Part shown: piece after piece, positions 34,207 to 47,297 of the stretch | How the letters are laid out: the number at the start of each line of letters is the position of its first letter | Position numbering within the stretch: the stretch's first letter is position 1 | Source: Rhinopomastus cyanomelas | Lineage: Eukaryota; Chordata; Aves; Bucerotiformes; Rhinopomastidae | DNA: 64,000 nucleotides | Direction: 5' to 3' | Assembly (NCBI GenBank): GCA_013400115.1 | Contig: VXBP01002362.1 | Location: 248,001 to 312,000 of the forward strand | Notes under the pieces: model-generated | Databases searched by the model: none | What the model saw: the letters and a program-made list of their open reading frames with translations, nothing else | Told to the model about the DNA's origin: nothing | Made by a program: the position numbers and the translations under genes

Positions 34207-37200
34207 TCCCGTTCATCCCTTTTGTTAGGTTATGTAATTGGCAAAACAGGGACAAGTGCAGGAAGCTGCTCTCTGAATCTTTGTCTCTTGCTTATGAGCG
34301 GCAATGGGTATCAATGAGTGCTTCACCTTCTGTGGTAAACCCTGCTCCTTGTATCTTTCAGCCGGGGTCCTTCTTTCCATCATCAGCTACTGAAGTTCTG
34401 CACAACTAAGACTGAGAACAATGGTGCCTGCTTTGCCAGAAGCCAAGGACAGGGTCGCTGTGCAGAAAGCCAAGGCTAAAGAAGCTCCAGGAGAGCTGAG
34501 GGTTGTGGCATTCCTGCTTCTCTGTGGGGAACATGCAGCCTTTTTGAGTGGTACAAAACAATTGCCGCAAGCAGCTGTGTGGGTCCTTGGTTGGGTGAGG
34601 CTATCCCAGAGGACATATGGGAAATAGGCAGCATCTCCTCCAAAAGCAGAACAGAAAGTCCTGAGCTGTCTACTTTGCCCAAGAAAGCCTCAGATGAGCA
34701 CCAACAACAGTGAGCTGAGACAGCTGAGCCCCAGGGCAAGGCAGAGTCAGAATAAGGAGCCTTCTAGTGCTTTGTAACAGTGGTGCTGATGCCTGGCTGA
34801 AGACACCCTACAGAAGAACTCGGTACAAACTACGCTTGCATACACTTCTGCTCTCTCCCATCTGGAGGAAGCTCATGCATGGAACATCAGCACCTAACAG
34901 AGGTCACCCCTTATGTGACCCTCTTGGAAACGAGACAAACAAAATGCTTCAAGAGATCGTAGTTTTCAAATAAGAGCTTGGAGGGGAGGGTGTTTCTTTC
35001 AGAATTTGCTCAGCAGAAGAAAGGAAGAGGATCTGAGCTCCTCTGATGTAGACACTGATCCTCTTTAGGAAATGACATAATCACTTTAACCATTCTGGTC
35101 CTGCTTCCCCACTGCAGAAGACAGGCAGTGCATTTCTGATGCCAGGTGATTTTAATAAGGATGTAGACGATTTATACGGATAGGAAATACAATGTCGGTA
35201 CTAACCATGGCTGTGAAATGGCCTTTCTTCCACAGCCAGCACCAGCTCTGAGTAACAGAAGTTTTGGTGACTTCTCTAAGTCACCAGATTCACATGGGAC
35301 AAGGCAAACAGAAATTCTAACTACAAAACCATCAGCAGCTTCTCTGGGCGAATCACTGAACGCGTTCTGTTTAACATTCATGTAGTGAGGATTGATTTAT
35401 TGTTTCATGTGTGTAAAGAGTAAGTGCTAAGTATTGTTAGTATCAAGCCAAAAGGGTGAGTCAATGACCCACTTCCTATCCGAGCTTGCCTTCAAGGTGT
35501 TAAGTATCTGCCATAGGTTGTACACATAGAGATGCAAATAAAGCACTTTTTGTGGGCATTGTATTGCTTCAGGCCTTGTGATTGCAGAAGAAAGATGCAC
35601 AGATAAAGACTACTTAGAGCTGCGCAGCATATCCCGCAGGCTATGCTGTTTAGCCTTTCTGGGAATCACAGTAGCTTCGTACATCCACATCAAGAGAGAG
35701 TCCATGGGGCAGAGAAGTAGAGCTGAGAGGATGCTTGATTCCAGTTTTGCACTACTGCAGATTTCTGTAAGTCTCTTGCAGGTCAGCTGGGAAAATCCTC
35801 ACAGGCACATCGTAGAAAGGCTCAGATGTCACCCATTATGTCTGCTAAAGCTGATGGGAAGTTGCCTTGAAGTATACCAACTTACCTGACCTCCTGAACT
35901 CACCCCAAAGAGCACACCATTAAAAGATTGCTTTAATTCCTCGGCTATTCCCTGGCCTTTCCCTTGCTTTCACTTGTTCTCTGGGCATGCCCATCCCCTC
36001 ACGATCTCTTCTTGTCCCCGTTAAAAACCAGGCAGGTTTCTACTGACTTAGAAGTGAGCTTCCTAAGGGTCATGCTGCAAAGGGAGGTTGTCTGGATTAA
36101 GTTAGAGTATGACATTCAAAGCAAAATAACCTATTTCCAGAAGAAAAGTACTCTCTCTGATCTCTTTCATCCAGGGGGGCAGCCAGGAAAGAGTTTTACT
36201 GTTTGAGAGTACGACCTCACAGAAGCTTCTCAGCAGACATTAGTTGGATATTATTTCAAAACCACAAACCTCCTCATTTGTCACTGAAATAAATCTTGGG
36301 GATTTTTGTAGTTTTTTTCCGTTGTAAGGTCTAAAATGGAAGTCCTGAAACTACTTCCTAATTATTTAGGTAGCCAAAGAAATAATACTTAGTACTGTCT
36401 TTTCCTAAGAGCCTACTGAAGATGAGTTGCTGCTTCTGAAACTCTCATTAACCATCCACTTGCACTCTTTGGCACTGAAGAATCTCTGCAAAGCTGGCCT
36501 ATGGTTCCCAAGGATAAAACAGTAAGGGGCGAAGGAAAGACTACCTGTGTCTTTCATAAGATCTCTTTATGTGTCCTTAGTGCTGTGAGCTCTTTATTTC
36601 ATCAGTACAACCAGGCTCTGTTTAGAAAAACAGGAAATCAAGTGTTTCAGGTTTTCAAGGATGAATATAACCTGTCAAATCCAAATGTCTGAGGCAACTG
36701 CCAGTCTTTGTCAATGGCATCAGCACTGGCACACAGGCTCACCTGAGCCTGTTTCCCCACACTCACCTGTTTCCTTTAACCACTCCCTTGGCTTGGTGTC
36801 TCACTGCAGACTTGGCATCAACATTCACGCTCACCTTTCTTCCTGGAACAGCCTCCCAGTCATGCTTGTCAAGTGCCCACCATCCCCCATCAAAAATACT
36901 TTTATCCCAAATGAAGCTCGTTTGCAAGTTCCCTCAATGTCCTGAGGTGTGATTGTTGCCTTAATGAGATGTTATCTGTCTCAGTAAACTGATGTATTGT
37001 CTGTGCACTGAAGTCAGAGGGAGGTCAGAATGACTGATCCTTACCAACTTTTGTCACAAGTAGATGTGCAGCGATCTTGCACTCTCATAGGCCTGGTGCT
37101 GACACAACTATTCTCCATAATGTCCCAGGCTTCTCCTTCATGTATTTGCTGTTATTGCTGTTGGACAATAAGAACTGCTGCATTCTAACGTTGTCTCTTT

Positions 37201-38538
37201 CCTGGCAGAAATCAGTCTACAGCAGAATTTTTCCACCTTTACATAGAAGACATATTTATGCCACATAAACGCTTTTTTATACAGTATAACAGGGTTTTAA
37301 CACTCTTTTCTTCTGTTGAATATGTCAACATCATAACCATTACTATAAAAAACCATAAAAAAATAAAAGGAAACCCCCACATCATTTGGGAAAAAAAGGC
37401 AGCTACTGAGGCACTCTCAGAAGTCACCCCAGAAAGACAGAAAACAGTTAAGTTGGTTAGGTACAGAACATGCTGTCTGCATATTATACTTAAATAGGCA
37501 AAAAGCTGTCTAGATACTAATGCTGCTTGATAAAGTCAGGGCAAGAGATGACTTTTGGATCTATGGAGACTTTGAAGAAAGCACACAACTTGGACAACAA
37601 ACTGCAGATGTGATTTTCATCTTTATAATCTTGTTTCCTTGGAGTTGTAAACTTGCTTCAATAGCTGTAATTTGTTGTAACCAGATCTTTCACACAAGAC
37701 AGATATTTCCATGTGAAAACGTTGCATCTTCCCGTGAATAATAAATTGAAGGACGAGAAAGACATTAAGCAGGAAAGGAGGCGAAGAAAATCAGCTAACA
37801 CCAGAAACACAGAAAAAATTGATTCAGTGGTCAGTCACTGTAGATATCAACAAGATACCATAAACCTAGGACTTAGGTGTGCGGGCGATATGAAAGGCTA
37901 TACAAGTAGGCACTGCTTAACCAAGAAGAATTTCTGGTTGTCCTTGGGTTTTCAGAGAAGAGCAAAGAGTGCTGGCTTTGCACATGAATTGTTCTGGGAC
38001 CTACTTTTGACAGCCAGTTCTAACAGGTGACCAGCGTAAATCACAGGGCTGTCAAGTACAATGTCAGACTAGACGAGATATGGTGTCCAGACTTAGCTCA
38101 CAAAGTGTGTAAGAACACATAGATCAGCAAGAAAATGGTGTCTGGACCACTGCCAAAAGCCACCTGAATTTCACAAAAGCCTTGTACAATTGATTGAAAC
38201 AAACAGCAGTCTTCTCTGCTCTATAAATAAAAAGAGAACGAGGAAGAGGAAGCAGTTCTGCTTTGCAGTGAAAAGCAGCCAAAATGAAAGATGCTACAGG
38301 TTTGGCTCCAAAACTAAATGAGTACCTTGCTCGAGTTTCTCGCTAGGACATCAACATAAAACCTGTGGGCAAAGACAACTTGCCCAACAAGACAGTCTAT
38401 AGGTAAATGGAAATGATGACACTCTGGGTGGAAACAAAATCAGAAAGGGTAATAATTTTCTGGAAATGTTAAAGAATTGCTTTGTGAAATAGCAGTTACA
38501 ATGACAGAGTCAGGCTACTGCATCCAGAGGGTCCTTAG
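34207..38538. other. Unique intergenic sequence, no gene seen
   Basis: About 4.3 kb. No recognised repeat, exon or promoter. ORFs are at most 105 codons. Sequence around 37,250-37,480 is AT-rich. Confidence 0.5.
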
Positions 38539-38721
38539 ACATTGAAGTAGGCTGCCCAGGGCAGTGTCACAGTCACCATCCCTGGAGGTATTTAAAGGAC
38601 ATGGAGATGCGGTGCTTAGGGATAGGCTTTATTAGTGACTTGGCAGTGCTGGGTTAATGGTTGAACTGAACTTGATTATCTTAAAGGTGTCTTCCAAATA
38701 AAGAGATCCTGTGATTGTGTC
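38539..38721 (+). mobile_element. CR1 LINE, 3'-end fragment
   Basis: GGCTGCCCAGGGCAGTGTCA, then CACCATCCCTGGAGGTATTT, then AAAGGACATGGAGATGCGGT encodes the RT C-terminus. The tail GGCAGTGCTGGGTTAATGGT follows, with a weak GATCCTGTGATTGTGT end. It is an old copy with point changes in the tail (GAACTTGATTATCTTAAAGG). Confidence 0.92.
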
Positions 38722-39740
38722 TGGATAGCTGCTTACTCTGAGGGGTGGGTGAGAAGCCATTTAGGAAATTTGAGTCGTTAGTCTGACCATAGAAGCTTCC
38801 GGAAAAAAGTGTGACTGAAAAACTATTTAAAGTCATGTGGATAAATGGAAATGAAAAAATACTGTAGATATTTATCTAAAGATAAAGAATGCAGGAATAA
38901 CATGCTGTCTCTTTAGACAAATGACCCTTTGGGGAACTGCAACAGAACTAGTCCACTAGGACTTCAACTAGGCCTTTGCTATTGCAGCAGATGGGGGGAA
39001 AAAGAACTGGTTAAAAAGAGAATGGCAGCCAGGTAAGTCAAATGGGGAGCTGATAGTCTAGAGGGAGAAATTCCTCCATGGAGGATGAAAATCCAAGGGC
39101 AAATATTTCATGTCCTTGTGGATGACTGCAGAGGGAATGGCAGAGGTAATTTACCCAGAGGAAATGCAAGGTAAACATTTACTTTGGCCTCTGCACGGCA
39201 CTTGTAGAGCAGATCTGATGAACAGGATGATGTCACTTCTAGTTTTCTGAGCGCAGTTGGGGTGTAAAGGTAGGAACTGTATAAACAGCTCTGGGCAGGC
39301 CTGTCAGCCTCTGCAGTGAGATGATGAAAACCAAGGAAAGTAAGAAGAAAATGGTAGTTTGAGCGCCGTGGAGATTTGCCCAACTATGGAAGTGGTCACC
39401 ATGGGGTGGATGGAAGTAGAGTTTAAGACCAGGCTGGCCCAAGGCTAGTTTGCAATATGGCAAGGGGGTGGAATACTTCAGGGAAGCTGCATACAAACGG
39501 CTGTGGTTGCACTTGACTTGTATCAAGGTCTTTGATTCTTGAGCCAGCAGGGAGGGATGTGTGAGTTCTATGACTCTCTTTGGCCTGGACCATCACAATA
39601 CCTTCCCATATATGGCCAGAGCAGCCAAATCCTGTGACTCACAGATATGCAGAGATCCATTTTTGCCTTGAATGACAGAAAGGCTCAGACTAGCTCTAGT
39701 CCAGAGAAATCTGTACCGAATATGCTGTTTTGACAATTAA
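38722..39740. other. Unique intergenic sequence, no gene seen
   Basis: No exon or repeat recognised. Two minus-strand ORFs of 91 and 95 codons (39,108-39,526) overlap and have no domain. Confidence 0.5.
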
Positions 39741-40798
39741 TCTCACCTCCATCCCTGCAAAATGGTGGAGCAGATCATTCTAGAGGTCATCTCTAAGGAT
39801 GCAGAGTCTAGCTGGAGACCTGTAACCAGTGGTATCCCCCACAGGTCAGTCCTGAGTACAGTGCTGGTCAGTATCTTCATTAATGATATTGATGATGGAA
39901 TAAAGTGTCTATTCAGCAAGTTTGCTGATGATACAAAACTGGGTGGATTGTCCAGTTCAGCTGGTCACTGTTCAACTCTTCAAGAAGATTTGGACAGGCT
40001 GGAGAGTTGCGCTAAGAGGAATTTAAGGAGTTTTAACAAAAACAAATGTAGAGTCCTTCACTTGGGAAGGAATAATGGGACACATCAACACAGGTTGGGT
40101 AGTGACCAGCTTGAGAGCACTCCTGGGAAGATCCAGAGAGATCTTGGAGTTTTTGTAGATAACAAACCAAAAATGGATCAGCAATGGGCCTTGTGGTCAA
40201 GAAGGCCGATAGGTTGTTGGGTGTTAGGAGTGTCTAGCTGATCAAGGGAAGTTATTCTACCCCTTTATTCTGCTTTAGTGAGGCTGCACTTGAAATACTG
40301 TGTCCAGGTCTGGTCTCCCCATTTCAAGAGGAATAGAGAATTAATTGAGAAAGTTCAGTGCAGAGCTACGAGGATGATTGGGGGTCTGGAACAACTGCCT
40401 TATGAAGAGAGATTGAGAAAACAGGGACCTTATAATTTGGACAAAAAAAGGCGATGAGGGGATTTAATTACTGTCTATAAATACATGAGGGCGGGGTGTC
40501 GAGAAGAAAGGAATAGTCTCTTTTCAGCTGCATCAGACAGGACAAGGAGTTATGGATGCAAGCTTGAACACAGGAAGTTTCACCTCAATATGAGGAATAA
40601 CATCTTTATGGTTAGGGTTATGAAACATGGGAACAGGTTGCCCAGGGAGGTTGTGTAGTCCACTTCCCTAGAGATGTTTCAGATCCAGCTGGGTGTGTTT
40701 TTGTGTTATGCTTTTCAGTAATTTTATCCTGCCTGAGCAGGAGGGTTGGACCCGATGGCCTCCGAAGGCCCCTTCCAACCGTAATAAACTGTGTAATG
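39741..40798 (+). mobile_element. CR1 LINE with RT core and an internal deletion
   Basis: About 1.06 kb of forward CR1. The first part ('MVEQIILEVISKDAE') corresponds to the region before the RT core. It is joined at about 39,812 straight to 'SSWRPVTSGIP', so the segment with the first catalytic Asp is deleted. Beyond that, homology runs through the FADD box, the thumb and the C-terminal 'PYEERLRKQGPYNLDKK' block to the tail 'gagggttggacccgatggcc...ccttccaaccgtaat'. Frames change after about 40,240. The tail octamer is degenerate. Confidence 0.95.
39762..40241 (+). pseudogene. CR1 ORF2 reverse-transcriptase fragment with intact FADD box
   Basis: An open frame of about 159 codons. It contains 'FINDIDDGIKCLFSKFADDT', so the two catalytic aspartates of the RT palm are present, followed by 'LQEDLDRLESCAKRNL' and 'NKNKCRVLHLGRNN' (thumb). 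The PQGS motif has become PHRS. The first catalytic Asp region is missing through an internal deletion, so no active enzyme is expected. The only Met start (39,762) is an internal residue of the family, not a real start. Confidence 0.9.
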
Positions 40799-43700
40799 GT
40801 ACAACAAGGGCTGGTTTTGGCTCAATGCTGAGCAGGCCTCTTTAAAAGTGGGTTCAAAGAAGCCAGCAAAGCACCGCACATAACTCACTGAATCAGTAAA
40901 AGCAACTCAGTGAAAAACCAGCCTGCATGGCAGTGCCCATCCAGAAACCAGGGACGAAGCCAAGACCTGCAGCTGGAATGAGCCACCAGTGTCAGGCGCT
41001 GCAAGATGCCCAGATGTGGGCAGCAAGGGCTTGAAAAAAGAGGGGTAGAGTTTCTTGGGCTACAGGGCTCAGGGGATGCAGCAATTGTCTTCCCCTCAAG
41101 GAGAGGATGCTTTGTGAATACTTTTAGAAATTTGTTAGAATTGTACCAAGCACATTTCACATCCCTTGAAGCTGCTGTGCTCCCTACCAGGATGATTCGT
41201 TCTGTTTCTTGAAGTCAACCTGCAGCAACCCGGTGTAGCCTTTCTTAACCTCTGCTGGCACTAAGCAACAGCTAAGTGAAGAGCACCAGGGAGGCTGGCA
41301 GGCAAAACACTAAGCAGCTCTATAAAGGCATGTCAGAGAATGAGTCATTGTCAAGCCTGCAAGAGACAAAAAGATTGATTACGGAAGAGCTGAGAAATAG
41401 ATTGTGATGGTGACTCACCATAACCCACCCTTTCTGCCTTCACAGACCTGCCAGCTGATTCATAACTTGCATTCTCCCTTGCTGCCTCCCCCTAGCAAGG
41501 CTATCAGTCAAGTAAGTGCCCATTACAAGTGTGTGTGGGAGCACTCACCCCTTTCTGTAGCCACACTTGGTGAGTACCCTTTTCTGCCCGTTAGCCTATG
41601 GTAGAGTCCATCATTTGGGGAAAAGGAGGTGATGTAGAGGCCAGCACATGAGACAACATAAAAACTGAGGAATGTTTCTCTGCTAAGTAAGATCTACCAT
41701 GCTCCGTATCCTCATCATTCTTCTCTGTCTGGAATTATCTGTGGTCTAACTGAAGCTGCTGTCACTATCCTCACAGCCACATCTGGTCACCTCAGCACTC
41801 CCATCTGCTTTGCTCGAAGAGCTTCCCTCTGACAGGGACTTGTACTCACCTTCTTGGGGCCATCCTAAAAAGTGCCTCTCTGAGCTTATTCTTGCTACCC
41901 AAGGGCTATCACTGAGAAGCCAGGAGGTCATAGGATGGGAAAAGTCAGAGGCTGCAGGATGGTGGAAGCCAGAGGAGCCTCGGTCCCTTTTTGCCACCTT
42001 GCCCAGAGTACCAAGCATGCAGAAGTGCACAGGCAGGGGTATGCTTGCAGGGAATGCAGTGTTGACCAGTTGGGTGTCAGCGGAGCAGGCCCAGACTGGA
42101 GTGCAGCATGATGCTGTCAGCAGCATGTGGGCAGAGGGCTGGTGATGACTCCAAGATCCTCAGCAAGTGTGCCAAGCCCATCTGTAAGGGGGTCCTTGGC
42201 AGGCAGTTTTGTTAGATGGTCATGGGAAATCAACACTTTTTCAAGATCAATTCCAGGAGAATTCAGACACGAACTCGTTGCACCTCTGTCCAATGAAAGG
42301 CATTGAATTCCTCCAGCAGAAATGCTGCAGAAGGGAAAAGCGATATGGGAACATATGGGAACGGTGTTGTGAAGGAACTGGGTCACTCTAACTTTACTTC
42401 TGAAACCAGAGGAGACATAGGAATCACAAGCAGAATGTAAGAAGATACAAACAGATGTCATCAGTTGCAACCCAATACAGAGCACATCTGAAAATCCCAC
42501 CTTGTGTTTTCCAGGGCATCTAGAACCTAGGACAGACAACGTTTAAGATGAAAAGAAAAAACTCAAATTTATTTGATTTTGGGAGGGTGTGGCCTTTTTG
42601 ATCCTTTGCCCACTCGCCTGAAGACTGCCAGGAAAAAAAAGGTGAAATAGAATTGTCTCAGGGAAGGGAAGATACATGTCTATAACAAGAGCTAGTCAAG
42701 TACATGGAGCTCTTATCTAGCATACGGCTCTAAAAATAGCACTGCAGGGTTCCAAGAGTGTTCACTCTCAAGAGGTCTCAGTGACTTCACCAGTCTGTTT
42801 GCTTGGCTTTACATTTACAAGTGGTGTCATCTGCTAACAGCGTTCCAGCGCTCCTGGCTTAGTTTCCCAAGACTCAGCTGTCTTGTCACTGCCAAATACA
42901 TAATCACCAGCAACACAAAATCCAAGGGGCAGATTCTGCCACCCAGTATTCTAACCTGCTACTGGCATATGGGGTCACTCGTGCAGATCTCAGCAAGGAA
43001 AGGTGCCGTTCCTGTAGTTAGGATGAAATCAGCAGTTACATTTTCAGTAAGATTTAGTGATGCAGCCTTCAAAGTCTGCAGCTTCTTTTCACTGGTTGGT
43101 AGTGCAAGACAAGGAAGGAAAAGCCAAAGGAGGACTTGAGATGAGCCATCAACAAGAAACAATGGTCAGTTTGCTTTTCTGGAACACCAAACTGCCTTGG
43201 AGCCTGGGAAATGCAGCTGTGAATTGGTGGTGCTTACACAGGGCTGGGTGTCTGTCTAGGAGAGGGCTGCTCTTCTTGGTCACTGCAACTGTACAGCCAC
43301 CCCTCCTGTACCGTGATCCCCTGAAGAGACTTCAGCTGTGTGACTGCTACAAAGGGCCAGAGCCTCTTCATTTATAAAGATGTAGGATATATCCATTTCT
43401 AAATGCAAAAACCTCCGACTGTTACTGGCTGGTAGATCTACAGGTGCTATGTAATATACACTCCCATGACAACACCCTATTGACAGCCAGATATTTTTCC
43501 ACTCATTAATTCTGCCTTGGACTGTTTCTGTGGGTCTCCTTCCTTCCTTCTCTTAAGCTGCAGCTTCTTCAGGTTGTTAGTGTGGTAGCAGTGGCAGTGG
43601 CCCTTCCTTGGCTCTCACCGGCTTTCCTGGCCAAAAAAAGGAAAAATGTAGGTCTTCCACCTGCTTGGTCTTTTCTTCATGAAGTAACTGTACTGGTGCA

Positions 43701-44810
43701 GTTGAAGGGCCAGGGCTGGGTGTAGCTTCTTTGGTTGGTGTTGCCAGGGCATTGAGCATGGGGACCTCTTTACCTATGAGTGAAGGCTGTGAGGTGCAGC
43801 ACAGCTCAGTGGAAGTGCTGGCTGCTTGAGACAGCTTGAGTGGTGCTGTTGGTGGGCAAAGGTTGGTGAGCAAATTAATTCATGAGCTTCCATGCTGCAG
43901 GTGAACAGGAACCATGGACTGAACAAGGGCATAAAGCACTACTCTGGCCAGTTTGTTCCCACCGTGGGCCTGCCAGTGTTTCTGCAAACAGTCTTTTGGC
44001 AATGCTAGTGCTCTGCCGTGGCTCAGTGACAAAATGATGGTCATTGCTGTCCTGAGGGACTCTTGGAGGGTTAAATTGTTCCTCCCAAGGACCAGGACAA
44101 AATCTTCTGTCATCTTGCTTGCTGGTCGAGTGTGGACTGAGGCTGTGGCCCTGCACACAGGAGCAAATTTCATCCTGTACTTCAATCCTTATTACTTAAT
44201 ACTTCCATTGTACATAATGATGTGTTTTACTTTATATGCCATTTTATTTTATGACTGATCTCTTGGGTGGATTAATCTGTCACTGGTGCATCATGTTTTA
44301 AAGGATTCTCTTTTGCACTCTTAAACAGTTTAATAGGATTGGCGAGACACTCCTGGGTGTGTGCTCTGTGGTCTGCTCGCATACGGCTCGGATGCAGTCA
44401 GGCATCCCACATGCACCCAGTGGGTGCCTTGGGGGCCCAGCAGGGCATATGGCACAACTCAGCCCTGGGAGCAAGTGGACCCCATCTGTTACCTAGCAAA
44501 CAGTGTGTTGGACCCAGCAGTAAGGCTACAGGCATACACTTACTTGTACCTGCTACTTCATGCCACTGCCAGGGTGACCTGTTCGTGTGAATTCTGCCCA
44601 TTCCTGGGCAGGGGATACCAACCTAGTGTGGGGTGGTGAGTCCTGCATGGACAGAACAAGCCTTGGTTTCCCCCACAGCCCTGGGCAGAGCTGGACATAT
44701 CAGGGAAGCTTGGATCCTGTTCATGGCATGAAGTCAGGCTGCAGTGAAAGTGGAAGGCAAATCCAGACTTCAGGAGTGGTTCATCCCTACACACACTAGT
44801 AAAAAAGCCA
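40799..44810. other. Unique intergenic sequence, no gene called
   Basis: About 4 kb with moderate GC content. Longer ORFs cluster at 41,746-42,539 (126 and 140 codons, minus strand) and 43,577-44,185 (minus strand, about 100 codons each in different frames). They overlap ORFs on the opposite strand and contain no domain I recognise. No repeat family recognised. Confidence 0.5.
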
Positions 44811-44844
44811 AGCAAACAAACAAACAAATAAATAAATAAATATT
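44811..44844 (+). repeat. Tetranucleotide microsatellite (AAAC)n(AAAT)n
   Basis: AGCAAACAAACAAACAAATAAATAAATAAATATT is a run of AAAC units that turns into AAAT units. Such compound arrays commonly differ in length between individuals. Confidence 0.9.
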
Positions 44845-45589
44845 AGCCATACTTTTATAAGCTGTGGTAAGTAAAATGGGTGAATTATCCTTAGATAACT
44901 CACTATTATAGAAAAACTGGCACTATTTAACCTCCTATGAGATCAGCTTCGCCCCTGGTCTTTTGAGAGAATGACAAGGCTGGAAGAACCTCAGATGATC
45001 ACTTAGTCACTTTCTTTGCTTCTGTCCAGCAGAATGATTTGTGAGGGCTGAGGACACACACACACAGAAGCCTCTTTTCTTATCCAGCTAAATGAATAAG
45101 AACGTGAATGAAAAGCTCGCAGCAATTAACACACTTTTACATTCACCTTAAACAGAAGTGAGCATAGAGGAAGGTGAAACCAAGCATCTGCCAAGGAATA
45201 ATTCATACATCTGCAAGCACAAGAGTCCACAAAACTGCTGACATGTGCATAACAGCAGCGCAGCAGCGCAAGCTTGTTCCAAGACAAGCATTTCACTTTG
45301 GTGAGTGCACAGCTCCCAACAGTAGGTGCATTGGAGCTGGGCAACGGGCTCCAGGCAAGACCACACAGAACCAGATCCTAATCTCTTCTGCACTTGAAGG
45401 GCCCTGATCCTGCAGACGTTTGAGTAGGAAACAGACTTCCACAATGACAAGTTCCTGATTGCTATGTAGAGTCCAATGTTTGCAACTGAGTGTACATGTG
45501 TCATGTCCCCGGGAGATCTCATGGACCTGCGAAGGCACTTTCAGAGGCACTGGACCTCCCCCATACTTCTGGCTGAAAGACTGAGGGGT
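44845..45589. other. Unique intergenic sequence, no gene seen
   Basis: No exon recognised. A short (AC)n run lies at about 45,055-45,066. A run of overlapping minus-strand ORFs (45,126-45,550) shows no domain. Confidence 0.5.
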
Positions 45590-46095
45590 AATGCACTGCT
45601 GAGGCCTCCCCTCAAAGTTCTGGGCCCCTCACTTCAAGACAGATGTTGAGGTGCTGTAGTGGGTCCAGAGGTTGGGGAAGGCACTGGAAGGAAAGTCTTA
45701 TGAGGAGAGGCTGAGGGAGCTGGGGTTATTTAGTCTGGAGAAGAGGAGACTCAGGGGGGACCTTCTCCCTCTCTATAACTACCTGAAGGGAAGTTGTAGA
45801 CAGGTGGCATTCAGGCTCTTCTCCCAGGCAACTTGTGACAGGATGAGAGGGCAGGGCCGGAAGCTGTGCCAGGGGAGGGTTAGGTTGGATGTTAGGAAGC
45901 CCTTCCTCACAGAAACAGTGATCAGACATTGGAACGGACTGTTGAGGGAGGTGGTGGAGTCTCCATCGCTGGAGGAGTTTAAGAAAAGACTGGATGTGGC
46001 ACTTAGTGCCATGGTCTAGGTGATTGTGGTGATGTTAGGTCATGGTCTGGACTTTATGGTCTTAAGGTCTTTTCCAGCCTCAGTATCTCTGTGAT
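45590..46095 (+). mobile_element. CR1 LINE, 3' end with near-intact RT C-terminus
   Basis: Forward CR1. It opens with a decayed 'FWAPHFKTDVEVL' block. A clean frame to the TAG at 46,017-46,019 then encodes the ORF2 C-terminus ('YEERLRELGLFSLEKRRLRG', 'LYNYLKGSCRQVAFRLFS', 'RKPFLTETVIRHWNGL'). The tail is 'catggtctggactttatggtcttaaggtcttttcc', ending at a short TCTCTGTGATC. The in-frame stop sits at the normal ORF2 end. It is closely similar in design to the copy at 6,633. Confidence 0.95.
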
Positions 46096-47297
46096 CATCT
46101 AGTCCAGCCCCCCAAATGGGGGTTTTGAAGAGGCTGCTTCTCTTTATTGCCATTGACTTCAGTAGTGCTCATGTGAAATACCCTGAGACAGTTCACCAGC
46201 CACAGATATCACACTCAAAGCACTCTGTGGAGAACAAGAAAAACTGCATGTTTTGTTTTGAGATGATTTTTTAAGTAATTTCTAGGAATGGAGGATTAAC
46301 TTGTTCACAGTGACTCTTGCACTGTGATCTTCAAACAAGCAATAAAAAAACTACCTCTTTCCCTTCAAGAAAAGGTTGCTTTCTTTTCACCCCTATAGGT
46401 CACCCTACAGACATTTGCAGGGCTCAGCTGAACAGGCAGAAGGCAGCAGTGCTGGTGTGGATCAGCACCCACAGATCCAAGCCTTCCTCCAGCAGCCATC
46501 GCCTCATGGTGACTTGCACCTGTGCCCAGGATTTCCACAGCTTTGTGGATGAGCAGCAGCAAGCATATTTTTGTCAGCTGATTTTCTAGTCCAGCAGGAA
46601 GAAGAAACAAAAGCGCCATCTTTTTGTTTCCCCTATTTCCACAAGCACTCCCACAAGCAGACAGCCACTGAGGCATGAGCTGTGGTGGGTCGAATGATTT
46701 TCCTGAGTCACAGCTGTGAACTGCAGTTGCCCTCTTGTTCTGCCCCATTTTATCTCATTCATGCAATCCAGGCCATCCTTCCCAGCAGCAGAGAAATGTG
46801 TCCAAAAAGGAGAAAAGATGCCATGTCTATGCCAGGAAAGTTAGCAGCAAGGGATGGGCCTGGGCTTTAGCCATACAATTGTCCATGCAGTTAACACAGT
46901 CCTTGGACTGGTTTCGGTAGAAACTTGCGTATTCTCCCTAATGGTGACAATGGCCAGCAGACCTGGGACAGCTAACAGCAGATCCCTTAATGCAGAGTCC
47001 TTGTTTCAGAGACTTGAATTGATTCACCTTTGGTTGGCCTCAGGACCAAAGAACTACCCAACTGGCTATTTATTCTTCAATGCAGATGTTGCTGATGCAT
47101 CTACAGAGGACATGTTAATGCCTGTGTGCTCCACTCACACTATTTTTTGATTCTTTCCAGTTCTATGAGTGGGGATGGATGATAATGGACATTTTAATAA
47201 TGTTTTCAGAAACACTGGTGGTGAAGTTCTTGTCTGGCACATGTTCAGAAAGGCCCATTCCACACAGTGGTGTACTCTTTCCTTGGAAATTTTCACG
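46096..47297. other. Unique intergenic sequence, no gene seen
   Basis: It starts with ATCATCTAGTCCAGCCCCCC, a possible 20-base scrap of a reversed CR1 tail. Nothing else was recognised. The ORFs are at most 127 codons and overlap on both strands. Confidence 0.5.

Noticed and set aside
41746..42539. Minus-strand ORFs of 126 and 140 codons, with a 111-codon ORF on the plus strand
   Set aside because: They overlap in several frames and on both strands, have no domain or splice signals that fit, and match what chance gives in moderately GC-rich DNA.
43577..44185. Three minus-strand ORFs of about 93-101 codons in different frames
   Set aside because: I considered a frameshifted old gene or retrovirus piece, but found no motif to support either; the frames also overlap plus-strand ORFs.
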